DNA of 64,000 nucleotides from Methanothermobacter tenebrarum (GTDB lineage Archaea; Methanobacteriota; Methanobacteria; Methanobacteriales; DSM-23052), in NCBI RefSeq assembly GCF_023167465.1, contig NZ_AP025698.1:1112501-1176500 (forward strand), written 5' to 3'. The translations under genes and the position numbers were made by a program. Numbering within the stretch: the first letter of the stretch is position 1; each line of letters begins with the position of its first letter. Below are positions 42,508 through 51,615 of this stretch, piece after piece. Under the pieces are notes generated by a model that searched no databases, had not been told where the DNA came from, and worked only from the letters and a program-made list of their open reading frames with translations.

Positions 42508-44460
42508 ATGACCGATCATCTAGATGCACTACTCCATGAGAAAAGGATATTCCACCCACCAGAAGAACTTGTTAAAGAAAGCAATATTAAAAAATGGATG
42601 GACAAAAGAAATATAAAAAGTTACTCCGAGCTCATTAAAAAATGTGAAGAAGACCCAGAATGGTTCTGGGACGAGTTAGCCCAAGAATTGGACTGGTTCA
42701 AACCCTACACTAAAATATTGGAATGGGATCCACCATATGCAAAATGGTTTGCAGATGGTAAATTTAACATAGTCCACAATGCACTTGACAGACACGTTAA
42801 AGGATGGAGAAAAAACAAGATAGCCTACATATGGGAAGGAGAAGATGGTAGAAAGAGAAAATTAACATACTTCGACCTCTACAAGGAAGTGAACCGCCTA
42901 GCAAATGCACTAAAGGAACTAGGAGTCAAGAAAGGGGACAGGGTCAGCCTCTACCTTCCAATGATACCAGAACTGCCCATTGCAATGCTAGCATGTGCAA
43001 AAATCGGGGCAATACACAGCGTAGTCTTCTCAGGATTCTGGGCCAAGGCATTCAAAGAAAGAGCCATAGACGCAGGGGCCAAGATAGTGATAATAGCGGA
43101 CGCATTCCACCGACGAGGAAAAATCATAAAACTCAAGGACACACTAGACACAGTCATAGACGATATACCCACCATAGAGAAGGTCATAGTCGTGGAAAAC
43201 CTGAAAACAGAAGTGAACATGAAAGAAGGAAGAGACATCTTCTGGGACGACCTCCTAGAAGGACAGGAGAAAGAATGCGAAACCGAAATACTAGGAGCAG
43301 AGGACACACTATTCATACTCTACACCTCAGGTACAACAGGCAAACCCAAGGGCGTGGTACATACACATGGAGGATACGCCGTGGGAACCTACACAACCAT
43401 GAAATTCGTCTTCGACATCCGAGACGATGACATCTACTGGTGCACAGCAGACATAGGATGGATAACAGGCCACAGCTACATCGTCTATGGGCCGCTGATA
43501 GCAGGGGCCACATCAATACTATACGATGGTGCTCCAGACTATCCAGACCCTGGAAGACTCTGGAAGATGATAGAAGACTATGGAGTTACAATATTCTACA
43601 CAGCACCCACCCTAGTAAGAATGTTCATGAAATACGGTGAAAAATGGCCCCAGGCCCATGATCTGAGCAGTTTAAGGTTGCTGGGGTCCGTGGGGGAGCC
43701 CATAAACCCAGAGGCGTGGATATGGTATTATGAGAATATTGGTGGAAGAAGATGCCCCATAATGGATACATGGTGGCAGACCGAAACAGGAATGCACCTT
43801 ATCACACCATTACCCATAAATCCACTGAAGCCGGGCTCGGCATATAAACCTTTCCCAACCATAAAAGCTGATGTACTAGATGACGAGGGTAACAGTCTAA
43901 GGGATGAGGGAGGCCACCTTGTAATCAAGACCCCATGGCCTGCAATGTTCAGAACATTATACAAGGACGAGAAACGTTACATTGAAACCTACTGGAGCAA
44001 ATTCCCAAACATTTACCTTACAGGGGATGTTGGGAGGATAGATGAGGATGGCTACTTCTGGATACAGGGTAGGGAAGATGATATCCTAAATGTGGCAGGT
44101 CATAGGATAAGTACGGCTGAGGTTGAATCCGCCCTTGTAAGCCACCCATTCGTGGTGGAGGCTGCAGTTGTCGGGAAACCAGACATACTCAAGGGAGAGG
44201 AGATAGCAGCTTTTGTAATATTAAAGGAGGATGTTGAACCAACCCAACACCTCAAGGGAGTGCTTAGAGAGCACGTGCGTAAGGAGATAGGCCCTATAGC
44301 AACTCCAAGTTATATCGGGTTCGTGGATGATCTTCCCAAGACCCGCTCAGGTAAGATAATGAGGCGGATAATAAAAGCGAAACTTATAGGGGAGGAAGTA
44401 GGTGACACGAGCACCCTCGCGAATCCCGAGGCTGTTGATGAACTGGAGAAGGCATTATAG
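42508..44460 (+). CDS. acs: AMP-forming acetyl-CoA synthetase
   Basis: A 650-residue adenylate-forming enzyme activating acetate for biosynthesis. ATP-binding core YTSGTTGKPKGVVHTHGG, the acetate-pocket segment DTWWQTETGMHLITPLP, the hinge GREDDILNVAGHRIST, and the acetylatable Lys in PKTRSGKIMRRI are all present. The gene is intact. AAGGTGAG precedes ATG 42508 and AT-rich sequence about 40 nt upstream provides a TATA box. It overlaps the stop of the opposing dUTPase-like gene by 6 nt. Confidence 0.96.
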   Translation: MTDHLDALLHEKRIFHPPEELVKESNIKKWMDKRNIKSYSELIKKCEEDPEWFWDELAQELDWFKPYTKILEWDPPYAKWFADGKFNIVHNALDRHVKGWRKNKIAYIWEGEDGRKRKLTYFDLYKEVNRLANALKELGVKKGDRVSLYLPMIPELPIAMLACAKIGAIHSVVFSGFWAKAFKERAIDAGAKIVIIADAFHRRGKIIKLKDTLDTVIDDIPTIEKVIVVENLKTEVNMKEGRDIFWDDLLEGQEKECETEILGAEDTLFILYTSGTTGKPKGVVHTHGGYAVGTYTTMKFVFDIRDDDIYWCTADIGWITGHSYIVYGPLIAGATSILYDGAPDYPDPGRLWKMIEDYGVTIFYTAPTLVRMFMKYGEKWPQAHDLSSLRLLGSVGEPINPEAWIWYYENIGGRRCPIMDTWWQTETGMHLITPLPINPLKPGSAYKPFPTIKADVLDDEGNSLRDEGGHLVIKTPWPAMFRTLYKDEKRYIETYWSKFPNIYLTGDVGRIDEDGYFWIQGREDDILNVAGHRISTAEVESALVSHPFVVEAAVVGKPDILKGEEIAAFVILKEDVEPTQHLKGVLREHVRKEIGPIATPSYIGFVDDLPKTRSGKIMRRIIKAKLIGEEVGDTSTLANPEAVDELEKAL

Positions 44461-44910
44461 CGGCTCCTGATAGCTTCCATTGTATTCCCCGGATCCCTTA
44501 ACCTTGAATACGATGGCCTGTGCTATCCTCTCCCCTCTTTTTATTTTATATTCAAAGTCCCCGTAATTGTAGATTAGGAATCTTAGTCTGCCATGGAATC
44601 CCGGATCTCCGAGTGCTGTGTGCACTGCTATAAATGATCTTAGTAGTGTTGAACGGGGAAGGTATATCATGGCATAACCCTTTGGGATTTTTATTTTCCT
44701 GTCCACAGTTACAAGATAGGCTTTTTTAGGTTTTAAATTATAGATTGGAGGTTTTAACCTTCGGAGTTCTGGTAATCTTTTTTTATCATCTAAAAGAGAT
44801 GCTAGGCTGGCCTGTTCAAAAACCTCGTCAAGGCGCAGATCTATACCCGCCGGTTGTATTAGGTCTTCGAATTCTGGGAAAAGCCTCCTAAGTTCCTTTT
44901 CTCCTAGCAT
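44455..44910 (-). CDS. Divergent dCTP deaminase/dUTPase-fold protein
   Basis: A 151-residue trimeric dUTPase-superfamily protein. DLIQPAGIDLRLDE matches the QPSSVDLRIG region of Dcd, and PRSTLLRSF and GDPGFHGRLRFLIYN align with the active-site loops. The Glu that activates water in dCTP deaminases (TLEISN) is replaced by Leu (RFLIYN), so deamination is unlikely; dUTP hydrolysis or another role is possible. ATG 44910 after GGGAGCAGGG is chosen; an upstream TTG at 44937 has no site. A true Dcd is encoded at 58266-58871. It is the last gene of the RNase Z - MscS - sortase run. Confidence 0.75.
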   Translation of the reverse strand: MLGEKELRRLFPEFEDLIQPAGIDLRLDEVFEQASLASLLDDKKRLPELRRLKPPIYNLKPKKAYLVTVDRKIKIPKGYAMIYLPRSTLLRSFIAVHTALGDPGFHGRLRFLIYNYGDFEYKIKRGERIAQAIVFKVKGSGEYNGSYQEPL

Positions 44911-44957
44911 TGTCCCTGCTCCCACTAGCCTATTCAATGTAAGGGGGGATAAAACCC

Positions 44958-45929
44958 TTATGATGATTCTTCCCAGATCTTCCTAAGTTCTGGGTGTATC
45001 CCATTTATTATCCCAAGTTTTTCCATTGCCGTACCATATGTTTTATGGATTGACTTGAATTCTGGCCTTATCATACCCCTAAATGCATCATATCCCATTA
45101 CTCTACCATAGTTTTCTGTTATCGCCCATATTATCCCATTAAGGCCCTCTATGATGTCCTCCACCCTATTTTGAGACTTTTCTATATTGGACCTTATGGT
45201 GTCAAATTCTATGGCCGCATTTGCCTTAACTTCCACACCTTCAAGGATCTGTGGACATTCATTATATGGTAACGACTTCCTCAACATTCCCCTGGCTGGT
45301 GCCACTCCCATTATTTTACTGGCTCCAATTGACATTGCAAGTAGTATGTTCTCATATATTTCAAGTACTAAGCCGATTTTTTCTTTTTCAGCAGCAGGTA
45401 CTTCAACTTCCTTTTCCATGGTGGGGAGCGAAATCGGCGGTTTTATTTCAGGTAACCCTTGGGGCTCCTCTGGAGGGGTGGCTTCCTCCCCTTCCTCGGG
45501 TAAACTTTTAACCTCACCTGTGGGGGTGGTTTCCCCTTTTATTGGGGCCTCAGTAACCTTCTCACTGATAGTTGGTGTTTTCTCTATCCTGTGGAGTTTT
45601 TTCCTGTTTTTTTCTGATACGAGGATTATGTGACCAAGGTTAGCGCCTTTGTCTGCTATTACTATAATGTGTATATCTTCAATATCCAATAGTATCATTT
45701 TACTTTCTTGGAATTCTAGGATTATCGTCTTACAGCGGCCCTGTCCAGTTCTCTTAAGCAGTTTTCGTGATGATTCGTTTATAACCCTCGCCATGGATTC
45801 TATTTGTCCTTTATCCATCTTCTCCAATGTTATCCTATCATAGAGGATGCTCTGATCATCCATTACCATTATACCATTAAATCCATTTACTTTCTTGAAA
45901 TCCTGGTAAATTTCATCGAAGATGTCCAT
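44958..45929 (-). CDS. Roadblock-like protein with proline-rich linker
   Basis: A 323-residue protein. Residues about 1-115 look like a roadblock/LC7 (longin-type) domain: NGFNGIMVMDDQSILYDRIT, KTIILEFQESKMILLDIEDIHIIVIAD, ANLGHIILVSEKNR. A Pro/Glu/Thr-rich linker (about 118-175) leads to a helical C-terminal domain. Roadblock proteins regulate Ras-like GTPases; no GTPase is adjacent. It lies 14 nt downstream of the sortase gene and 47 nt before the dUTPase-like gene in the same direction. A second roadblock protein is at 51146. Confidence 0.7.
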   Translation of the reverse strand: MDIFDEIYQDFKKVNGFNGIMVMDDQSILYDRITLEKMDKGQIESMARVINESSRKLLKRTGQGRCKTIILEFQESKMILLDIEDIHIIVIADKGANLGHIILVSEKNRKKLHRIEKTPTISEKVTEAPIKGETTPTGEVKSLPEEGEEATPPEEPQGLPEIKPPISLPTMEKEVEVPAAEKEKIGLVLEIYENILLAMSIGASKIMGVAPARGMLRKSLPYNECPQILEGVEVKANAAIEFDTIRSNIEKSQNRVEDIIEGLNGIIWAITENYGRVMGYDAFRGMIRPEFKSIHKTYGTAMEKLGIINGIHPELRKIWEESS

Positions 45930-45942
45930 CTTTTTGAACCTC

Positions 45943-46530
45943 TTATTGGATGTTTACAAGTTCACAATATGTTATCCATGCAGCGTCCGTTCTCCCCGGC
46001 GGGTAACATGTTATGAGCATTAGTTTCGCTTTTCCTGTCTGTGCGAATCTTATGGGGTTTTCCTTGTAATCCCATCTTATATCCTCGCCATTGGATACTA
46101 CCTTGTATGTGTATTTTTTAGAGTTTATGAAGTCCTCTATTATTACCATGTCACCTGGCCTTAAATTTCCTATTAACTGGAAAGGCCCTGAATATCTTGT
46201 TCTATGCCCCAGTAGGCCGCAGTCTCCGGGTTCCCCTGGCATCACACTCTCAGGGTAATGGTAGACGGAATCGTAGGCGTTAACCGTGTCCTCCCTTATC
46301 CAAACTTCCAAGCCTATCCTTGGTATTATCAGTTTTCCTATGATAGTATGCCCCGTGTTAGTGTGTAGTTCAGGGTTTAAAAGTTCCTTTGGGGCTTTCT
46401 TGTAATCTTCGAGGTGGCGTTGTGAAATTTTCACCTTTTCAATGTCCTGGCATCCCTTTATTATGATAAGAGATGAAACCATTATACAGATAATGATTAT
46501 AATCATCGAGTATATTTTATATCTTCTCAT
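45943..46530 (-). CDS. Sortase-family transpeptidase
   Basis: A 195-residue protein with one N-terminal membrane anchor (about 6-26, IYSMIIIIICIMVSSLIIIK) and an extracytoplasmic sortase domain. The catalytic His is in LLGHRTRYSGPF, the Cys in LMLITCYPPGR and the Arg in GRTDAAW. Sortases cleave a C-terminal sorting signal and join proteins to the cell envelope or each other; methanogens with pseudomurein walls encode them. No obvious LPxTG-type substrate is in the window. It lies 3 nt after the mechanosensitive channel gene. Confidence 0.88.
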   Translation of the reverse strand: MRRYKIYSMIIIIICIMVSSLIIIKGCQDIEKVKISQRHLEDYKKAPKELLNPELHTNTGHTIIGKLIIPRIGLEVWIREDTVNAYDSVYHYPESVMPGEPGDCGLLGHRTRYSGPFQLIGNLRPGDMVIIEDFINSKKYTYKVVSNGEDIRWDYKENPIRFAQTGKAKLMLITCYPPGRTDAAWITYCELVNIQ

Positions 46531-46533
46531 TTT

Positions 46534-47265
46534 TCACCTGTTAATAAGTTTCTTGATATTTTCTCCTATCAGGGACCTATAATGGGCGACTTTATCTGTT
46601 TTATCCGTCCAGGCTGTTACCTTGGCGATCATACCAGTGTCCGCAATCTCTAATATGATGAGGCCAGGTTCTGGTTCTGTTAAGATACCATCTATTTTTT
46701 TGATCGTATCTTTTATCTTCCCTTCAAATTCTTTTATATCAGCCTCCATTGGTATGTTTACCTTGAGATCTATCCTACGTTTATGTGATGCTGTATAATT
46801 AACATATGGGTTTTTGGAAAATGAAGAATTTGGTATTGTTATAATCTTATTGTCAGAAGTGCAGATTGTTGTTGTCCTGAAACCCATCTTTATAACCGTA
46901 CCCTTCTTGTTGGAAACTTCGATCACGTCACCAACCTTGAAACTCTTATCCGCGAGTATGAAAAGCCCTGATATGAAATTCGCTAGAGTATCCCTAGCAG
47001 CAAAGCCCACCGCAACACCTACTATCCCTATACTAAGGATTAGTCCAGTAAGGTCAATCCCAAACCATTTCAAGATCAAGGCCGCTGCTAATACATAAAG
47101 GGTGTACTTTATTATATCATTCAACACATGTATTACTGTCAGGTCTAACTCCCATTTTTCCGCGCTCTTATAAAGTACTCGGGAAACCCACTTTACTACA
47201 ATGAATGTGACGAGTACTGTAACCCCTATAACTATTAAACCTTCAACTATCATCTTTGGTTGCAT
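46534..47265 (-). CDS. MscS-family mechanosensitive channel
   Basis: A 243-residue protein with three membrane segments. The pore helix and beta domain are clear: SIGIVGVAVGFAARDTLANFISGLFILADKSFKVGD, followed by VIEVSNKKGTVIKMGFRTT and IITIPNSSFSKNPYVNYT. It releases ions under osmotic downshock. Its start overlaps the RNase Z end by 23 nt, and the sortase gene follows at once. Confidence 0.93.
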   Translation of the reverse strand: MQPKMIVEGLIVIGVTVLVTFIVVKWVSRVLYKSAEKWELDLTVIHVLNDIIKYTLYVLAAALILKWFGIDLTGLILSIGIVGVAVGFAARDTLANFISGLFILADKSFKVGDVIEVSNKKGTVIKMGFRTTTICTSDNKIITIPNSSFSKNPYVNYTASHKRRIDLKVNIPMEADIKEFEGKIKDTIKKIDGILTEPEPGLIILEIADTGMIAKVTAWTDKTDKVAHYRSLIGENIKKLINR

Positions 47266-48163
47266 ATTTCCTCACCTCAACAGACATGAGGTCATGGGCT
47301 ACTATAGTATCCCCAAATATTTCCCTAGCCGCCCTTTCAATAATATCCGAACGCTTATAACGGGTGCTGAGGTGTGTTAAGATCAAATTCTTCACATTAG
47401 ACCTTTTAGCAACCTCGGCAGCCTCAGAGGCCGTGGAATGTCCGGTTTCCAAGGCTTTATCCTCCTTACCGGCCTCGAATGTGGCCTCATGTATGAGTAT
47501 ATGGGAGTCCCTGGCCAATTTCACAAGCTCCTGGGACGGTCGAGTATCACCCGAATATGTTATCTTAATACCCTTGCGCGGTTTTCCAAGAACCTCCTCC
47601 GGTCTTATTATCCTATTACCTAAACGTACTGGGATACCCCTATGTAACTTCCCAAAGGCCGGTCCAGGTTTTAAACCCAACCTTATAGCCTTATCCCTTA
47701 AAAACCTGGGCCTTTTCTTTTCCTCAAAACAATATGATAAATTAGGTACCGTATGCTCTGTCTCAGCACAACTTATAACATATTCCTCCTTTTCTATGAT
47801 CTTACCAGCGCCTATCTCATGCACATAAACATCAAAATTCATCGAAAAATATCCAAGCTTCAACGCCACCTTAACCATCCCCCTCAAGCCCTGGGGGCCG
47901 AATATGTGTAAAGGTTCCTCCCTCCCCCTGAACGCCATTGTCTGGATCATCCCCGGCAAACCCAAAAGGTGGTCCCCATGTAAATGACTTATGAATATCT
48001 TCTCTATCTTCATCGGACTCACCTTTGCCTTCGCCATCTGCCGCTGGGTCCCCTCTCCACAGTCAAACAAGAACACTTCACCGAATGCCTTTAAAGCTAT
48101 TGCACTATGGTTTCTTTTCTTGGAGGGTATTGCCGCTGACGTTCCAAGGAATATCAGTTCCAT
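47243..48163 (-). CDS. rnz: Ribonuclease Z
   Basis: A 306-residue tRNA 3'-processing endonuclease of the metallo-beta-lactamase fold. MELIFLGTSAAIPSKKRNHSA is the family start, SHLHGDHLLG the HxHxDH metal motif, YSGDTRPSQELVKLA and HEATFEAGKEDKA the later ligands, and HSTASEAAEVA the exosite end. ATG 48163 follows GGCGTGAT; the GTG three codons upstream is part of that site. It heads the MscS - sortase run and is divergent from nadC. Confidence 0.96.
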   Translation of the reverse strand: MELIFLGTSAAIPSKKRNHSAIALKAFGEVFLFDCGEGTQRQMAKAKVSPMKIEKIFISHLHGDHLLGLPGMIQTMAFRGREEPLHIFGPQGLRGMVKVALKLGYFSMNFDVYVHEIGAGKIIEKEEYVISCAETEHTVPNLSYCFEEKKRPRFLRDKAIRLGLKPGPAFGKLHRGIPVRLGNRIIRPEEVLGKPRKGIKITYSGDTRPSQELVKLARDSHILIHEATFEAGKEDKALETGHSTASEAAEVAKRSNVKNLILTHLSTRYKRSDIIERAAREIFGDTIVAHDLMSVEVRKYATKDDS

Positions 48164-48237
48164 TTTTATCACGCCATCCCCCTTTTATAAAAGGGTTTAT
48201 AATCCCCATTGTTAATATATCATAAAGGGTGAGCCCT

Positions 48238-49074
48238 TTGATTGATATGATAAGGAAATTAATAAAAGAGGATGTGGGCTTCGAGGATATAACAACTAAC
48301 GCACTTATAGAGGTTGGCTTGGAAGCTGAAGCAGAGATCATCTCCAAGGATGATGGTATAATAGCCGGGGTTGAGGTTGCAGAGACCACATGTGATAATT
48401 TTAATCTAGACTTCAAAGCATATAAGTTAGATGGTGATAATGTCAAAGAGGATGAAATCATACTCACAATGAAGGGGGATGCAAGGCACATCCTCCTGAT
48501 TGAAAGAACCCTCCTCAATCTCATGATGAGGATGAGCGGCATAGCCACCACCACATATAATCTAGTACAAAGGGCGCGAAGATACAACCCCAATATTATA
48601 ATAGCAGGAACCCGTAAGACAACACCCGGCCTCCAATGGTGGGAGAAACAGGCCATCCGTATTGGTGGTGGTGACACCCACCGTTTCAGACTTGATGATT
48701 GTGCCATGATAAAAGATAACCATATTTCCCTCATCGGAGACTTGGAAGAGGCCATAAAGAAGGTTAGATCCTACATAAGTTTCACAAAAAAGATAGAAGT
48801 AGAGGTTGAATCTGTTGAAGACGCCATCATAGCTGCAAGGTGTGGTGCAGATATAATACTCCTTGATAATATGAGACCATCAGTTATCAAGGATGTTATC
48901 CGGGCCCTTGAAATGGAGAACCTCAGGGATAATGTTATCCTCGAAGCCTCCGGGGGCATAAACCCTGATAATATTGACGAATATGCTGCTACTGGGGTTG
49001 ATGTGATCTCAATGGGGTTTATCACCCATTCAACGCCCGTGGTGGATTTAAGCTTGGAAATAAGGAAACTATAG
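48238..49074 (+). CDS. nadC: Quinolinate phosphoribosyltransferase NadC
   Basis: A 278-residue NAD-synthesis enzyme making nicotinate mononucleotide from quinolinate and PRPP. EDVGFEDITTNAL is the usual start, and GTRKTTPGLQWWEKQA, GGGDTHRFRLDD, EVEVESVEDA and EASGGINPDNI are conserved. TTG 48238, five nt after GGGTGAG, is preferred to the GTG at 48229 that overlaps the site. It stands alone between promoters. Confidence 0.95.
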   Translation: MIDMIRKLIKEDVGFEDITTNALIEVGLEAEAEIISKDDGIIAGVEVAETTCDNFNLDFKAYKLDGDNVKEDEIILTMKGDARHILLIERTLLNLMMRMSGIATTTYNLVQRARRYNPNIIIAGTRKTTPGLQWWEKQAIRIGGGDTHRFRLDDCAMIKDNHISLIGDLEEAIKKVRSYISFTKKIEVEVESVEDAIIAARCGADIILLDNMRPSVIKDVIRALEMENLRDNVILEASGGINPDNIDEYAATGVDVISMGFITHSTPVVDLSLEIRKL

Positions 49075-49168
49075 CTTGTTTTAATCCTAATTAAAGTTGT
49101 CTTTAATATTCTCTAAGATATGATCCCATCCCATTTAAAAAGTTTAAGCTTTTTTCAATTATCCAAAT

Positions 49169-49180
49169 ATTTATATAATC
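49169..49180 (+). promoter_or_regulatory. TATA box of the histone-like gene
   Basis: ATTTATATAATC lies about 30 nt before the AAGGAGGTAATTTC ribosome binding site and 35-45 nt before ATG 49214. Both elements are near consensus, suggesting strong expression. Confidence 0.6.
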
Positions 49181-49213
49181 GGGCACCTAACATATGATGA
49201 AGGAGGTAATTTC

Positions 49214-49558
49214 ATGGTCCAAGAAAGTGAAAAGGAAGAATTACCATTCGCAAAGGCCGAAGTTGTAAGGCTTATGAAACAACACCTTGACAGCGACAAG
49301 ATGATAAGAGAAAGAGTCAAAGTTGAAATGAACAAATTCCTAGGTGAAATATTAGCGAAAATCTGCAAGGAATTAAACAAATACCCCTATGCGACAGTAG
49401 AATATGACATGTTCAAAGAATGCATATACCCCTATAAGAACATAGAAAGGATAAACAAGGAAAAAGAGAGGATAATAAAACATTTAGAGGCTATAAAAGC
49501 GGACTGCGACTCCCTGGCCATGGACGTTGAACGTACAATGAAATTAAGAAAAGAATAA
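49214..49558 (+). CDS. Histone-fold-like protein with coiled-coil tail
   Basis: A 114-residue basic, all-helical protein. Residues about 9-75 recall an archaeal histone fold: LPFAKAEVVRLMKQHL, then a long central helix (VKVEMNKFLGEILAKICKEL) and a short third helix beginning ATVEYDMFKECI. The remaining 40 residues (ERINKEKERIIKHLEAIK) are heptad-like. This resembles the coiled-coil histone class described in Methanobacteriales, as far as I recall. Chromatin bridging would be the expected role. The identification is by pattern only. Strong promoter and ribosome binding site fit an abundant protein. Confidence 0.62.
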   Translation: MVQESEKEELPFAKAEVVRLMKQHLDSDKMIRERVKVEMNKFLGEILAKICKELNKYPYATVEYDMFKECIYPYKNIERINKEKERIIKHLEAIKADCDSLAMDVERTMKLRKE

Positions 49559-49563
49559 TAGGA

Positions 49564-50118
49564 TCATCTCTCAATTGTTATAAAACCCGTTTTAAGTTTT
49601 TTGATTTCCGCACTGGTTAACTTGCGCTTTGAAACCCTTGGATGGGCTATGAAGCTCTGCCCCATAGGATCCTCCACTACAACCTTAACCTTTTTCTCAC
49701 CACTCCTAACCCTTCTAAGATCCTCAAGTAACTCAAGGGATCTTTCCCGGGCCTTTTCATCCTCAAATAATTTTAATGCCATCTTAACAGCTGATTGGAA
49801 TCTTTCAATAACCCCTTCAATATTTGAAATATAAGCTGTTGACCTTGGCCCCGGCTCAACCTTCAAGCCGAGTTCTGGTATCCTTATAGTGGCTGATTGT
49901 GATTTAACCACCCTCGCATTTAAAGTTTCAGGTTCTACCCATAGAGAATATCTCATCGGATCTCCATGGTCTAGGCAGAGAACGTCACTGTAACGGTATC
50001 CACATTCATGGCATATTAGCGTGGATTCCATAACCTCTCCAAAGTATGGTATCTTCTCCAAGTGCGTGGTTATCCCCAATGATTTCTTGGCATGACATAA
50101 TGGACAGTCAATTTTCAT
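49564..50118 (-). CDS. ZPR1-type zinc finger protein
   Basis: A 184-residue single ZPR1 module. The C4 zinc finger is CPLCHAKKSLGITTHL ... LICHECGYRYSDV, followed by the ZPR1 beta domain (KSQSATIRIPELGLKVEPGP and ISNIEGVIERF). Eukaryotic ZPR1 chaperones elongation factor eEF1A, so an aEF1A-folding role is plausible in archaea. The start overlaps the end of the 2-phosphoglycerate kinase gene by 4 nt. Confidence 0.88.
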   Translation of the reverse strand: MKIDCPLCHAKKSLGITTHLEKIPYFGEVMESTLICHECGYRYSDVLCLDHGDPMRYSLWVEPETLNARVVKSQSATIRIPELGLKVEPGPRSTAYISNIEGVIERFQSAVKMALKLFEDEKARERSLELLEDLRRVRSGEKKVKVVVEDPMGQSFIAHPRVSKRKLTSAEIKKLKTGFITIER

Positions 50119-51077
50119 TGTTGATCATCTTCTCCTTTGTATAGTAGTCCTTTTTTGTCGAGCTCCTCGACTATTTTATCGAGACTCTCTTTATCTGGTG
50201 CGCATATTATATGCGAATGTATATTATTTGATAACCTGTAGAGCCTTTCAAGGTCCCTTTTCCGTTTAGGGTTGCTTTGAAGCCTGTCAAGGAACCTCTG
50301 AGCCTCCCGCGGATCATACACGTTCACTTCCCTTTTAAGGGGCTCTTTAAATCCTGGTATATAATAGGCGACGTCTACTATACGCCCACCACATTTCCTA
50401 ATCACTATATCTATCACTTCACCTAGCTTATCTACCGAATGCTTTAATGTTATCAGTTTGCAATGTTCTCTTATAAACGATAGCATCCTTTTCACAGTAC
50501 AGGTTACGCTTTCATTGTCAATCACTGGTACATCATGTTCCTTCGCTTCATTGACTAGATGATCATGTATGATCCTGTTTTCTTTGAAATATTCAAGATG
50601 CTTACCGCCCCTTTTGATCTCCATGGCCCTTTTGACGAATCGTTCCTTATGGAGTTCTTCATCCGCGGATAATATGAAAAAATGTATTGAAGCTTCATCT
50701 TTGAATTTGGCTATGTCCAGGAGGCCCGGGATTAAATGCACTCCCTCGATGACTATGTCATCCGCATCGTCGATAGCCCTCTTTATGACTTTTTCAATGG
50801 CGGGTATGACGAAGGAAGCATGTTCTTCAAAACCCGCGCTTACTAGAGATCTATAGTCCTCGAATCTTTCTTTATCCCTTAGGGCGGTGTAAGCATCAAA
50901 TGATGATCTGTGGAGTACGGGAGCATAATCCGGTCCAATGATCCCCCTTACAACTTCCCGGATAAAATCTGTTTCTATAAGATGTTTTATATTCAGTTCA
51001 CTGGCTATGGCAGCGGCTATTGTGGATTTGCCTATGCCGGAGGCGCTTCCTATCAATATTACATATGGTTTCCTCAA
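50115..51077 (-). CDS. 2-phosphoglycerate kinase
   Basis: A 320-residue P-loop kinase making 2,3-diphosphoglycerate from 2-phosphoglycerate, the first step to the thermoprotectant cyclic 2,3-diphosphoglycerate. GSASGIGKSTIAAAIA is the P-loop; ETDFIREVVRGII and VIEGVHLIPGLLD are conserved in the family. The accessory N-terminal ATP-cone-like part seen in some members is absent. No cyclic-DPG synthetase is adjacent. The ZPR1 gene is coupled behind it. The gene supports a thermophilic methanogen origin. Confidence 0.87.
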   Translation of the reverse strand: MRKPYVILIGSASGIGKSTIAAAIASELNIKHLIETDFIREVVRGIIGPDYAPVLHRSSFDAYTALRDKERFEDYRSLVSAGFEEHASFVIPAIEKVIKRAIDDADDIVIEGVHLIPGLLDIAKFKDEASIHFFILSADEELHKERFVKRAMEIKRGGKHLEYFKENRIIHDHLVNEAKEHDVPVIDNESVTCTVKRMLSFIREHCKLITLKHSVDKLGEVIDIVIRKCGGRIVDVAYYIPGFKEPLKREVNVYDPREAQRFLDRLQSNPKRKRDLERLYRLSNNIHSHIICAPDKESLDKIVEELDKKGLLYKGEDDQQ

Positions 51078-51145
51078 TATCCCTACTCTCCAAAGGCCAT
51101 ATATTATGTTCTTGCGAATCTTTTAGCCCAAAGGAAGATCCAAGT

Positions 51146-51502
51146 TCATGTTAATAGATCCTTCACCCTCTCCGCACTTCTTTTCATCTCGAGCCTTATT
51201 AGTCCAAGGTTTATATCAACATCCGTTATAACTGCGAGTATGCCTTCACCAGCGTCGATCATCAACGTTTTACCCCTGCTACCCTCTATCGTCACCTGTT
51301 CGAGCGGTTCTTGTTGGATCTCCTCAGCTGACCTCTCAGCCGTACCGAACACTGCTGATGCCATTGCAGCTACAAGTTCAGCGTCTATACCGGATGGGAC
51401 TTCGCTCTCTATTATAAGACCATCCTTTCCAACAACCAGAGACCCATTAACACCATTAATCCTGCCCAGATCCTTAAGCACCCTTTCAATCATTTCAACC
51501 AT
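51146..51502 (-). CDS. Roadblock/LC7 domain protein
   Basis: A 118-residue single roadblock/LC7 domain: RINGVNGSLVVGKDGLIIES, DAELVAAMASAVFGTAERSAEEI, and a sheet ending GILAVITDVDINLGLIRLEM. Such proteins dimerise and modulate small GTPases or polarity systems. GGGGATAGG precedes the ATG, with a TATA-like ATATATAAAG about 25 nt upstream. It is divergent from the DUF1611 - SepF - MinD run, which may be more than coincidence. Confidence 0.85.
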   Translation of the reverse strand: MVEMIERVLKDLGRINGVNGSLVVGKDGLIIESEVPSGIDAELVAAMASAVFGTAERSAEEIQQEPLEQVTIEGSRGKTLMIDAGEGILAVITDVDINLGLIRLEMKRSAERVKDLLT

Positions 51503-51615
51503 ATTACCTATCCCCTAGCTTTATATATTCATCAACTATTTATTATTAGGTAAGCACACATAACTAATTAAAGTTTCTATTATCTTCAAACATTAAAGTT
51601 TTAAGGAGTGATTCT

